Positions 55,062 to 64,000 of a DNA stretch of 64,000 nucleotides are shown here, one piece after another. The DNA is from Polyangiaceae bacterium (GTDB lineage Bacteria > Myxococcota_A > Polyangia > Polyangiales > Polyangiaceae), in NCBI GenBank assembly GCA_016715885.1, contig JADJXL010000015.1, forward strand, positions 806,001 through 870,000, read 5' to 3'. Numbering within the stretch: position 1 is the stretch's first letter; every line of letters starts with the position of its first letter. Made by a program: the position numbers and the translations under genes. The notes under the pieces are model-generated. The model saw only the letters and a list, made by a program, of their open reading frames with translations. It ran no database searches and was not told the origin of the DNA.

Positions 55062-55719
55062 GTTCGTCCTGGTGTTCGGCGGCGACTTCGTCGAATGCGG
55101 CTTCGATGCGGCGTTCGAGGTAGCTCGGGAGCGAAGCGCTCGTGAGGATGGCCGTATCGACCCAACGTGTATACTCGTCCCGAAGGTCTTCGATGACGTC
55201 CTGCATGGTGATGGATGCGGGTTTCAAGTAGGGCGACATGAGGCGCAAAACGGAGCGATCGATGAGCTGCCGGATGAGCTTGGCTTCGTCGATACCGATG
55301 CGGACGGCTTGCGTCGTGCGGACGCGCGCGAGATATCGCTCGAAGAGGTGACCGAAAGCGTACACTTCGAGGCCCCCGGCGAGGGACGTGAGGGCGCCGA
55401 GCGGGCCGCGGCTGAGGAGGGTTCGTCCGATCATCTCGAGGGTGGTGCGAGCGACATTCTGAGGGCCCGCGTGCCTGGATGCGTCGGCGAGGATTTTGCG
55501 AGCATCGGCGGTCATGCTGAGGCCGTAGCGAGCGGCGATGTCGTGCGCGAGCGCTCCACGGAGGCGTCCGACCATGCGTTCCGGCACGATGGGGAGCGGC
55601 AAAGCGAGCGCCCCCATGGATGCTGCGGAGAGCATCATGAGGCGGCCGGTCGGCGCGTTGGCCGTCATGGGTACTGCGACGGAGCTTTGGGGACGCGCGG
55701 CGGGCGAAGCGGTGGTCAT
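55051..55719 (-). CDS. hypothetical protein overlapping proB
   Basis: About 222 residues from the ATG at 55719 (the frame starts at 55755). The N-terminal 45 residues are Ala/Pro/Ser-rich; ALALPLPIVPERMVGRLRGA, ARYGLSMTADARKILADASR, GALTSLAGGLEVYAFGHLFE and RYLARVRTT follow. The pattern of short hydrophobic helices around a Gly-rich core is somewhat like YcjF/DUF697-type proteins, but this is weak. The overlap with proB (11 bp) indicates co-transcription. Function unknown. Confidence 0.6.
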   Translation of the reverse strand: MTTASPAARPQSSVAVPMTANAPTGRLMMLSAASMGALALPLPIVPERMVGRLRGALAHDIAARYGLSMTADARKILADASRHAGPQNVARTTLEMIGRTLLSRGPLGALTSLAGGLEVYAFGHLFERYLARVRTTQAVRIGIDEAKLIRQLIDRSVLRLMSPYLKPASITMQDVIEDLRDEYTRWVDTAILTSASLPSYLERRIEAAFDEVAAEHQDERGR

Positions 55720-55869
55720 GGATTCGACGGTAGTCAGCCGGGCCCAAGGGAGCAAGAACGGCGAAAGCCGACAGGCGAAAGGTGCCAGCCACTTGGGCTA
55801 CCTCGACTTTCGCACGAGCTTCGGCTGGTGTACGTTGCCGCGTGTTCGGGTTCGTCAGGAGAATCGCTG

Positions 55870-56199
55870 ATGCGTGGCGTGTTCGGTCATTCCTTTCCCG
55901 TAATGCTCGGAGCATTGCTTGCGGCAGTCGCCTTCGGGTGCTCGCCGGAAGCCAAAGCGAATCGAGCGCTCGAAACATATGAAACGGTATTTCGGGCGTG
56001 CAAAGAGACAACGGAAGCATTGAAAAAGCAACCTGGGGAGGATGGTTGTTCCTCGATTGCAAGCTCGGCGGTCGATTTGGGGCTCGATCAAACGGGTCTC
56101 GAAGAACCGCGGCGGAGCGAAGTGCTGACGGCGTGGCTCGAAAAGAAAAAGTTCGTCGGATATTATTTGCCGCGCGAAAAAAGACCCGCGGACAAGTGA
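55870..56199 (+). CDS. small lipoprotein
   Basis: A 109-residue protein from the ATG at 55870 with a lipoprotein signal (LGALLAAVAFGCS, Cys24), then an acidic helical part ANRALETYETVFRACKETTE and DGCSSIASSAVDLGLDQTGL. Two further cysteines (near residues 44 and 59) may form a disulfide. No recognised family. A long open frame reaching back to 54817 lies on the opposite strand of proB and is not coding. The next gene starts 15 bp later, so the two form a small operon. Confidence 0.65.
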   Translation: MRGVFGHSFPVMLGALLAAVAFGCSPEAKANRALETYETVFRACKETTEALKKQPGEDGCSSIASSAVDLGLDQTGLEEPRRSEVLTAWLEKKKFVGYYLPREKRPADK

Positions 56200-56214
56200 T
56201 CGAGGAGAAACGTC

Positions 56215-56865
56215 GTGTCGGAAGCTGAAGATCCGCGGCAAGTATTGCAGTTGGCGGCGCTCGACGTGGGAGCGGGTGCATTTGCGGACGCGCTCGAGCG
56301 ACTTCGTCCTGCGCTCCCGGCGCTTGCGAACGATCCGGGATTTTTGGCGCCGGCACGGGCACTCGAGGCGCGGGCGCTCATGGGATTGGGGCGCGAGCAA
56401 GAAGCGCTCTCGGTGCTCGAAAAAGCCATTGGCGAAGCGCAGCAAGCGGGGCTCGACAAGCACGTCGTGGGATTGCGAGGTTTGCGCGAACAGCTCGTGC
56501 GGGTGGTCGAAATGCGGCGAATGGCTGCGGCGCCCATCGATGAATTGTCGCATCGTCAGATGGATCCTGGTGAACGCGCGGTGTTGTTATCGAACAAGAT
56601 CGTGGCGCTCCTGGGAACGGGGGACGTGGCGGGTGCGGAGGCGCTGCTGCCGCGGGCTCGGGCGAGCGCGCAAGAAGCGGACGATCCCATGGCGCTTTTG
56701 CCGGTCTTGCTTGCGACGAGCCAGCTTGGGGCAGTCGTGGGGGATAACGAATCGGCCAAGCGGGCGCTCGATGCGGCGCGCACGCTTGCGAAGATGCACG
56801 ACCCCGAATCCATGGCGCTCGTCGAAGAAATGTCGCGATTTTTAGTGCGAGTCGCATCCAAATAA
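56215..56865 (+). CDS. TPR-like helical protein
   Basis: A 216-residue protein starting with GTG at 56215 behind GAGGAGA. It consists of paired helices with TPR-like small residues: ADALERLRPALPALANDPGF, EARALMGLGREQEALSVLEK and LLSNKIVALLGTGDVAGAEA, and later SAKRALDAARTLAKMHDPES. There is no signal peptide, so it is cytoplasmic. Probably a scaffold or sensor partner; function unknown. It directly follows the small lipoprotein gene. Confidence 0.72.
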   Translation: MSEAEDPRQVLQLAALDVGAGAFADALERLRPALPALANDPGFLAPARALEARALMGLGREQEALSVLEKAIGEAQQAGLDKHVVGLRGLREQLVRVVEMRRMAAAPIDELSHRQMDPGERAVLLSNKIVALLGTGDVAGAEALLPRARASAQEADDPMALLPVLLATSQLGAVVGDNESAKRALDAARTLAKMHDPESMALVEEMSRFLVRVASK

Positions 56866-56876
56866 TCGCGGCCGAA

Positions 56877-57785
56877 TCAGCGTACCCAAAGCATGGCCAC
56901 GCCGGCGACGGCGACGATTGCACCAATCGCGGCGCGTGCGCTGACTCGTTCCTGGCCCGTGAGAATCACGACCGGAATGATGAGGACGGGCGTGGTCGAC
57001 ATGATGGTCGCGGCAATGCCCGTTTCCGTGAGTTGAACGGATACGAGTGACAAGGATACGCCAACGAATGGCCCGGCGAATGCGCCGATGGTGGCATAAC
57101 CTATTGCATGCTTGTCGCGAATTCCTTCAAAGGTTTTTTTCCACCAACCGACAGCCGTAAAAAGGGCGGCGAAGCCTGCCATGCCGGCCATGATGCGAAT
57201 TTGCCCGGAAGCGACGGGATCATACGTTCCCATGCCGATTTTTCCGAGCACCATTCCAAGGGCCTGGCCGACGGCGCCACCGAACGCGAGCAAAATACCA
57301 TTCTGGAGATTTCGCCCCGCGGATGCCGTATCGCTCGTCGATGCTGTATCAGGGCGTTCGCGCACGACCCAAGCGACACCGGAAATCGTGACGATCATGC
57401 CGGCGATTCCAAGGGGCGAGATACGTTCATTCAGCAGGAAAAACCCGAGCACCGCGGCCATGGGTGGCACCAGGGCCATGACGAGCATCGACAAACGGGG
57501 TCCGACGAGCACGAACGCGCGAAAGAGACACAAATCCCCAAATACGTATCCGACGAAGCCGCTGGCGAGCAGCCATCCCCAGGTTCGTGGCGGTGCATCG
57601 AATGGCAAAAGCATGCCTCGACGAACACAGCAATAAAGCGTGACGAGCACAAATGCGATGACGAGCCGGACGAGGTTCAGCGATAACGAACCGATGCGTT
57701 TGCCGGCGGCCGAAAATGCAATTGAGCTTACTGTCCAGCATCCTGCTGTGCCGAGTGCGGCGAGCTCTCCGAGGGGAATTGGCAT
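56877..57785 (-). CDS. EamA/DMT superfamily transporter
   Basis: A 302-residue membrane protein with ten predicted transmembrane helices in two homologous EamA halves: AALGTAGCWTVSSIAFSAAG at the start of the first, and FGGAVGQALGMVLGKIGMGT at the start of the second, each ending in a conserved-type Pro/Gly helix (AVLGFFLLNERISPLGIAGM; VILTGQERVSARAAIGAIVA). Such drug/metabolite transporters export amino acids, nucleotides or drugs; the substrate is unknown. Convergent with the TPR-like gene, 11 bp between stops. Confidence 0.88.
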   Translation of the reverse strand: MPIPLGELAALGTAGCWTVSSIAFSAAGKRIGSLSLNLVRLVIAFVLVTLYCCVRRGMLLPFDAPPRTWGWLLASGFVGYVFGDLCLFRAFVLVGPRLSMLVMALVPPMAAVLGFFLLNERISPLGIAGMIVTISGVAWVVRERPDTASTSDTASAGRNLQNGILLAFGGAVGQALGMVLGKIGMGTYDPVASGQIRIMAGMAGFAALFTAVGWWKKTFEGIRDKHAIGYATIGAFAGPFVGVSLSLVSVQLTETGIAATIMSTTPVLIIPVVILTGQERVSARAAIGAIVAVAGVAMLWVR

Positions 57786-57875
57786 GGTGGTAGGAAGCGT
57801 TCGGGGGGCAATGGGGCGAAGCGGGCCGAGGTATGAACGGTAGGCGGGCGTTTGGCAAGGAGCCGATGCCGGATA

Positions 57876-58796
57876 TCAGCCGCCGAAAACTTCGTTTTCA
57901 GTCGTCGCCGTCGTTGCGCGGCGTAGCCATAAACCGAGCACTTCGGGATCCGTGCATGTTTCGATGCGCGTTATGCCTGTTTCGGACAATGCAATGCCGC
58001 GCGAAGCGAGGGTCGCCGTGATGCGTAAACCGATCCGTGCAGCTTCGGCATTTCGATTTGCAGCTTCTGCCGCTCGGGCGGCTTCATCGGCGCGCGCTTC
58101 CAGGTTTTCAATCATCGTTTCGAGTCTGCGAATCAGGTGCGTCGTATTGTACAGCTCGGCAGCTCCATGGTAAAATCGCAGGTTGCCCCCGACGATTGCC
58201 AAATCGAGCCCCAACACGTTCGATCGATAAAGCCCTGCCTGCGGCACGATGGGTTGGTATTTTTTCGACTCTGGAGGCAATCGGTATCCCAAAAGTCGTT
58301 CCGTGGCCTTGTCGTAAACAAAATATTCGGGAATGCCGAGACGCGCATAACGCTCGACGTTGTTCACGAGATCCTTGTCGCGATCCCCTGCCCAGAGCAC
58401 TTCGAGCACCCAATCGAGGCCCTTGCCCTCGTCCATCACGCACCAGGACATTCGCTTGTCGTCCTCGGGTTCCTCCACGTCGAGGACTGCGAGCACATCT
58501 GGAGAAAAGCCAGGTTCCCCCGGGTAAAGAACGGACATTTCTTCCGCCAAGTAAATGTGCCGCCCCATCGCGCGAAAATGCAGCCCCAACATGTCGATCG
58601 CCCGCGTCTTCGCCTTCTTGTGCGGACGGCCTTCCGACATCGTAATGACCGGATCCGAAAGCGCTTCGTTCACGTCGATCATGAACTGGTCGCGCTCCGC
58701 CCGCGTCATCTTTTGCCATCGCTCCTCGGACGGCGTAACCGGCACCGGACGAGGCGCAGGCAAAGGCTCGGACCTGGGCGGCGGCTTCAATACCAT
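57876..58796 (-). CDS. Uma2 family (DUF820) restriction-endonuclease-fold protein
   Basis: Starting at the ATG at 58796 gives 306 residues. A Pro/Arg-rich start is followed by the PD-(D/E)xK-like core: GEPGFSPDVLAVLDVEEPED, LDWVLEVLWAGDRDKDLVNN and VERYARLGIPEYFVYDKATE, typical of Uma2 proteins. The C-terminal part is a coiled coil (LETMIENLEARADEAARAAE) that Uma2 proteins often carry. The role of Uma2 proteins is not established; nuclease activity is only predicted. The frame stays open for 96 codons upstream (to 59084), and that part has some protein-like character but no known domain. Confidence 0.8.
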   Translation of the reverse strand: MVLKPPPRSEPLPAPRPVPVTPSEERWQKMTRAERDQFMIDVNEALSDPVITMSEGRPHKKAKTRAIDMLGLHFRAMGRHIYLAEEMSVLYPGEPGFSPDVLAVLDVEEPEDDKRMSWCVMDEGKGLDWVLEVLWAGDRDKDLVNNVERYARLGIPEYFVYDKATERLLGYRLPPESKKYQPIVPQAGLYRSNVLGLDLAIVGGNLRFYHGAAELYNTTHLIRRLETMIENLEARADEAARAAEAANRNAEAARIGLRITATLASRGIALSETGITRIETCTDPEVLGLWLRRATTATTENEVFGG

Positions 58797-59396
58797 GCTC
58801 TCGACCCTACCACAGGAGGGCGAGTTGCGAAATGCATCGTTTCGTAAAGACGCGTCGTTCAGGTCGAGTGCTCGGGATGCCATGCTTTGACCCTCCATTC
58901 CAATTTGTCCAATCAACAAAAGCGTTCGCGCACCGCTTCGAAGCAGTGCGAGTCGTTCTATTTCGCCGAACCCCTGGTTGAACATTTGGAGCTTCGGGTC
59001 GCCCTCGGCGCCCCAAACCCCAGGTTCGTCCAAGCGAATGTGCCAATCATACGAGACGAACCTTAGAATGACAAGAAAAACCAAATTTTTGTTGGGAAGT
59101 GTTTTTAGTTCTTTAGAAATCCAGCTATGGTCGGCAATTTTAAAACATCGATGCGTGAGATGTCATACACGGTAAAGTGATTTGTATTACGGCGCAACTG
59201 CGGCGCTCCCAAAGAAATGGACTCGACACGACGCGCGCACGCTGGCGCTGGCCGATCGGCTGCTCGGCGAGGCGAGTTGATCGTTCGCGCTGACCAATCC
59301 CGACGTGCGTCTCGGCCGATTCGTCGCAGAGCTCGTCGTTTCGATGCTGCCAATCGCTGACACGTGGCCCTTGCAAGTGCTAATCGTACGACCGCC
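58797..59396. other. intergenic region before leuS, AT-rich core
   Basis: About 600 bp. The first 290 bp are an open extension of the Uma2 frame (FNQGFGEIERLALLRSGART, MEGQSMASRALDLNDASLRN) that could be a real N-terminal part or a remnant. Between about 59050 and 59190 the DNA is clearly AT-rich and contains a minus-strand tail reading YDISRIDVLKLPTIAGFLKN before a stop. No T-box, hairpin or start site could be assigned; the leuS promoter should lie here. Confidence 0.35.
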
Positions 59397-61910
<2,514 letters not shown>

Positions 61911-61929
61911 GAGGATCGGTATCGCTGTC

Positions 61930-61947
61930 ATCCTTTCACGAAAGGAT
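61930..61947. promoter_or_regulatory. palindrome burying the ribosome-binding site of the ATPase gene
   Basis: ATCCTTTCACGAAAGGAT is a perfect 8-bp inverted repeat with a 2-nt loop. Its right arm contains AAAGGA (61941-61946), the ribosome-binding site six bases before the ATG at 61953. In RNA this would pair off the site; in DNA it could be an operator. Confidence 0.55.
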
Positions 61948-61952
61948 CGTTC

Positions 61953-63095
61953 ATGACCACGATTGCGCATTTCCGAATTCGCGGTTACCGGAAGCTTCTG
62001 GACGTTGATCTTGAAATGAAGCCGTTCAGCGTCATCATTGGCGCCAATGGTGCAGGAAAGACGTCCCTGCTCGAAGTCTTGTCGCTGCTGGCGGCTTCGT
62101 GCAATGGACAATTGGCCAATCGATTGTCCGATCTGGGAGGCATTGCCGATGTTCTGACGCGAGATCGATCCACCGCGTTGGAGCTTGATCTTTCGATGCC
62201 CGTGGAAGGGCATGCCCCTCTGGAGTACAAGTTGCGCGTCGAGCCGAAAGGGCAAGGGTACTGGATTCAGACGGAGCTTTTGACGCAGGATCGAGGACAA
62301 TCCATTCCGTTCAAGCACATCGAATCGATTCATGGGAACGTGAGGTACTTCGACACCATTGCGTATCGGCTCACGCGACCCGATTGGCCCATGGATATGC
62401 TCGAAACAGCACTTGCGCAGGTGCCGAAGATGTTTCGCGAGCCCGAGGAACTGCGGCGAATGCTTGCGGCCACGACGTTTTACGCGTCGCTCAATGTAGC
62501 GCCCAAATCACCGGTGCGAATGCCGCAGCAAATGCGCCCCGCAACGCTGCCTGGCGCGCAAGGTGAGGACCTAGTCAGTTGTCTTTACTATCTGCGAGAA
62601 AGCGATCCGGATCGATTCGAGATCCTGGAGGACACGCTGGTGGCCGCATTTGCGGATTTCGAGCGACTCGCATTTCCGCCGGCTGCCGCTGGCATGTTGT
62701 CCATGACGTGGAAAGACCGCAATTATTCGAAGCCTATGTATATGCATCAACTGTCCGAAGGTACGCTGCGCTTTTTGTGGTTGGCAACGCTTCTCGGCAG
62801 TCGCGACTTGCCACGCATCGTTTTGCTTGATGAACCCGAAGTCAGTTTGCATCCGGCGTTGCAGAGCCTATTGGTTCAGCTCATGCGTGAAGCGTCAAAA
62901 CGTAGCCAAATCATTGTGGCCACGCATTCTGATCGGCTCGTGCGGTTTTTGCGCCCCGAGGAGTTGCTCGTTGTGGAAAGCGACGCTGGTGCGGCCAGGT
63001 TTACCTGGGCGAACAAGATGGAAATTGACGAATGGTTGACGGATTATAGCCTTGACGAACTTTGGCGAATGAGGCGTCTCGGGGAAACATCGTGA
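61953..63095 (+). CDS. AAA-type ATPase (OLD/RecF-like), defence-module candidate
   Basis: A 380-residue ABC-class ATPase of the AAA_21/OLD type: HFRIRGYRKLLDVDLEMKPF, Walker A in IIGANGAGKTSLLEVLSLLA (residues 30-37), signature-like LSEGTLRFLWLATLL, Walker B RIVLLDEPEVSLHP near 288-300 and H-loop IIVATHSDRLVRFL. There is no coiled-coil hook of full SMC length, so it is a compact ATPase. In the TOPRIM-partner systems known from phage defence (OLD class 2, PARIS), an ATPase like this works with a TOPRIM or related nuclease. Here the next gene starts on its stop codon (GTGA) and has a DUF4276 domain, which suits that idea. Phage defence is inference. Confidence 0.85.
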   Translation: MTTIAHFRIRGYRKLLDVDLEMKPFSVIIGANGAGKTSLLEVLSLLAASCNGQLANRLSDLGGIADVLTRDRSTALELDLSMPVEGHAPLEYKLRVEPKGQGYWIQTELLTQDRGQSIPFKHIESIHGNVRYFDTIAYRLTRPDWPMDMLETALAQVPKMFREPEELRRMLAATTFYASLNVAPKSPVRMPQQMRPATLPGAQGEDLVSCLYYLRESDPDRFEILEDTLVAAFADFERLAFPPAAAGMLSMTWKDRNYSKPMYMHQLSEGTLRFLWLATLLGSRDLPRIVLLDEPEVSLHPALQSLLVQLMREASKRSQIIVATHSDRLVRFLRPEELLVVESDAGAARFTWANKMEIDEWLTDYSLDELWRMRRLGETS

Positions 63096-63700
63096 AGATT
63101 GTGATGCTCGTGGAAGGCGACACTGAGCGTGCGTTCCTTCCCGTACTCCGGAATTTTTTGGAAAATCGATTGGCGGGGCGTATGCCACAACTCACGGTAC
63201 GCCCATATGATGGTCGTATTCCCAAAGGGGAAAAACTTCGTCGTGTCGTGAACGACGCGTTGACGAAGCGACCCGTTGCCGACGCTGTCATTGCATTAAC
63301 GGATGTTTATACCGGGACGGCCGACTTCCTGGACGCCAGCGACGCCAAAGCGAAAATGAGCGCGTGGGTGGGACCGAACGAAAAGTTCTTTCCGCACGTG
63401 GCCATGCATGATTTCGAAGCGTGGCTTCTGCCCTATTGGAACACCATCCAAAAGCTGGCAAGACACAACATGGCAGCGCCATCCGGGGCGCCGGAGCAAG
63501 TGAATCACAATCGCCCACCCGCCGTGCGAATCAAGGAAATCTTCGAGCGCGGGGGGTGTCGAGATAGCTACGTCAAACCACGAGATGCATCGCGTATTCT
63601 CAAAGAGAACGACTTGTCCATTGCCGTCGAGGCATGTCCCGAGCTGAAAGCGCTCGTGAATACGATCATCACCCTTTCGGGCGGCGTAAAGCTTCCCTAA
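63092..63700 (+). CDS. DUF4276 TOPRIM-like protein, partner of the ATPase
   Basis: A 202-residue protein starting with GTG at 63092, which overlaps the ATPase stop (GTGA). KIVMLVEGDTERAFLPVLRN at the N-terminus has the VEGxTE glutamate of TOPRIM-like folds; VIALTDVYTGTADFLDASDA supplies the acidic loop and FFPHVAMHDFEAWLLPYWN the family motif with Glu-Ala-Trp. DUF4276 proteins are seen beside AAA_21 ATPases and are predicted nucleases or sensors. Coupled translation indicates 1:1 expression with the ATPase. It stops 12 bp before the end of a convergent gene. Confidence 0.85.
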   Translation: MKIVMLVEGDTERAFLPVLRNFLENRLAGRMPQLTVRPYDGRIPKGEKLRRVVNDALTKRPVADAVIALTDVYTGTADFLDASDAKAKMSAWVGPNEKFFPHVAMHDFEAWLLPYWNTIQKLARHNMAAPSGAPEQVNHNRPPAVRIKEIFERGGCRDSYVKPRDASRILKENDLSIAVEACPELKALVNTIITLSGGVKLP

Positions 63701-63712
63701 AGGACACCTCGC

Positions 63713-64000
63713 TCACTCCCACCTTCGGCCGCTCGCGCATCCGACGTTCACCGTCAGCTCGAATGCGCCCTCCGACCAATATTTCGTTATGGCATCCTGC
63801 ACGTAACGAAATGCCGCGTCGATGGCCGGTCCATCGGCTTCGAGCAATGCCCGCATGTCCGGAAAAACTACGAGCTGCGCAATGGGATCCTCGAGGAATT
63901 CCCGCCCGCTCGGAAACGACACGCCAATCAATTGCACGTCGACGTCGACCTCGCCCAAACCCACCTTTTCGAGCTCTTCCGATAATGATTCAATCGTCGG
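63713..64000 (-). CDS. hypothetical protein, N-terminal part beyond window
   Basis: The frame runs from the window edge (about 95 codons): ESLSEELEKVGLGEVDVDVQ, LIGVSFPSGREFLEDPIAQL, VVFPDMRALLEADGPAIDAA and a tail RYVQDAITKYWSEGAFELTV before the stop. It is well formed and coding-like but not recognised. A GTG at 63964 is not the start because the frame continues unbroken into the edge. Convergent with the ATPase/DUF4276 pair. Confidence 0.55.
   Translation of the reverse strand, partial: PTIESLSEELEKVGLGEVDVDVQLIGVSFPSGREFLEDPIAQLVVFPDMRALLEADGPAIDAAFRYVQDAITKYWSEGAFELTVNVGCASGRRWE

Noticed and set aside
54817..56199. 460-codon open frame on the plus strand ending with the small lipoprotein
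   Set aside because: Only its last 109 codons are a real protein (ATG 55870, lipoprotein signal). The earlier part lies antisense to proB and its neighbour and has no domain.

Overview
The window looks like chromosomal DNA of a high-GC myxobacterium, most likely of the Polyangium/Sorangium side of the Myxococcota. Base composition is roughly 60-65% GC by eye. Supporting signs are a secreted trypsin-like protease with a MYXO-CTERM-like tail, many small lipoproteins, a cysteine-rich VDCGG-type lipoprotein, Ser/Thr kinases (one fused to a STAND NTPase and WD40 propellers), FHA proteins and a PAS-STAS/receiver pair. The genus is inference. I see no rRNA, tRNA or CRISPR array.

Layout. 1-9.1 kb is an accessory, damaged region: the start of a Ser/Thr kinase at the edge, three remnants of an IS91-like (HUH) transposase, a 338-bp direct repeat 5.6 kb apart, a glutamine amidotransferase cut by that repeat, a CoA-disulfide-reductase/rhodanese fusion, and a 751-residue orphan protein of clearly lower GC. 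9.2-14.2 kb holds a protein with two radical-SAM cores, a small helical protein/nucleotidyltransferase pair, a CysH-type reductase and a divergent ArsA-type ATPase. 14.4-19.9 kb is dominated by a 1523-residue kinase-STAND-WD40 protein. On its two sides lie reciprocally decayed copies of the same convergent gene pair (arsA-like and cysteine-rich lipoprotein). 20-25.7 kb has cell-envelope and housekeeping genes (M15 peptidase with SLH repeats, a nicotinate phosphoribosyltransferase-like protein, a beta-barrel protein, a 39-residue membrane protein, a double UspA, a flavin reductase). 25.7-29.3 kb has a VWA lipoprotein and a receiver/PAS-STAS signalling pair.

29.5-36.4 kb contains mlaE-tsaE (GTGA overlap), an LppC-like lipoprotein, and divergently the sdhCAB operon for succinate dehydrogenase/fumarate reductase. 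36.4-37.7 kb is a toxin-antitoxin patch (DUF433, PIN-like DUF5615, and an orphan antitoxin on the other strand). 38-43.9 kb is mostly minus strand: LivH/LivK-type ABC parts, tlyA, a BtuF-like binding protein and a MYXO-CTERM protease. 44.2-49.8 kb runs on the plus strand: comEC, a B12-type radical SAM protein, a glutaredoxin-like protein, a TlpA-like thioredoxin and a GbsR/MarR regulator, ended by a very long hairpin. 50-55.7 kb is again minus: an LMW-phosphatase-like remnant fold, a double-FHA zinc-ribbon protein, an unusual signal peptidase lacking the usual lysine, a trypsin-like protease, a TPR protein and proB. 55.9-64 kb has two small plus-strand genes, a DMT transporter, a Uma2 protein, leuS, and an ATPase/TOPRIM-like (DUF4276) pair that resembles two-gene anti-phage modules.

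The main candidates for undescribed biology are the AAA/DUF4276 pair with its hairpin-buried ribosome-binding site, the double radical-SAM enzyme, the kinase-STAND-WD40 protein in its duplicated locus, the low-GC orphan gene, and a strongly over-represented octamer GTTTGTCC that I located 27 times, mainly between 40.7 and 54.7 kb.
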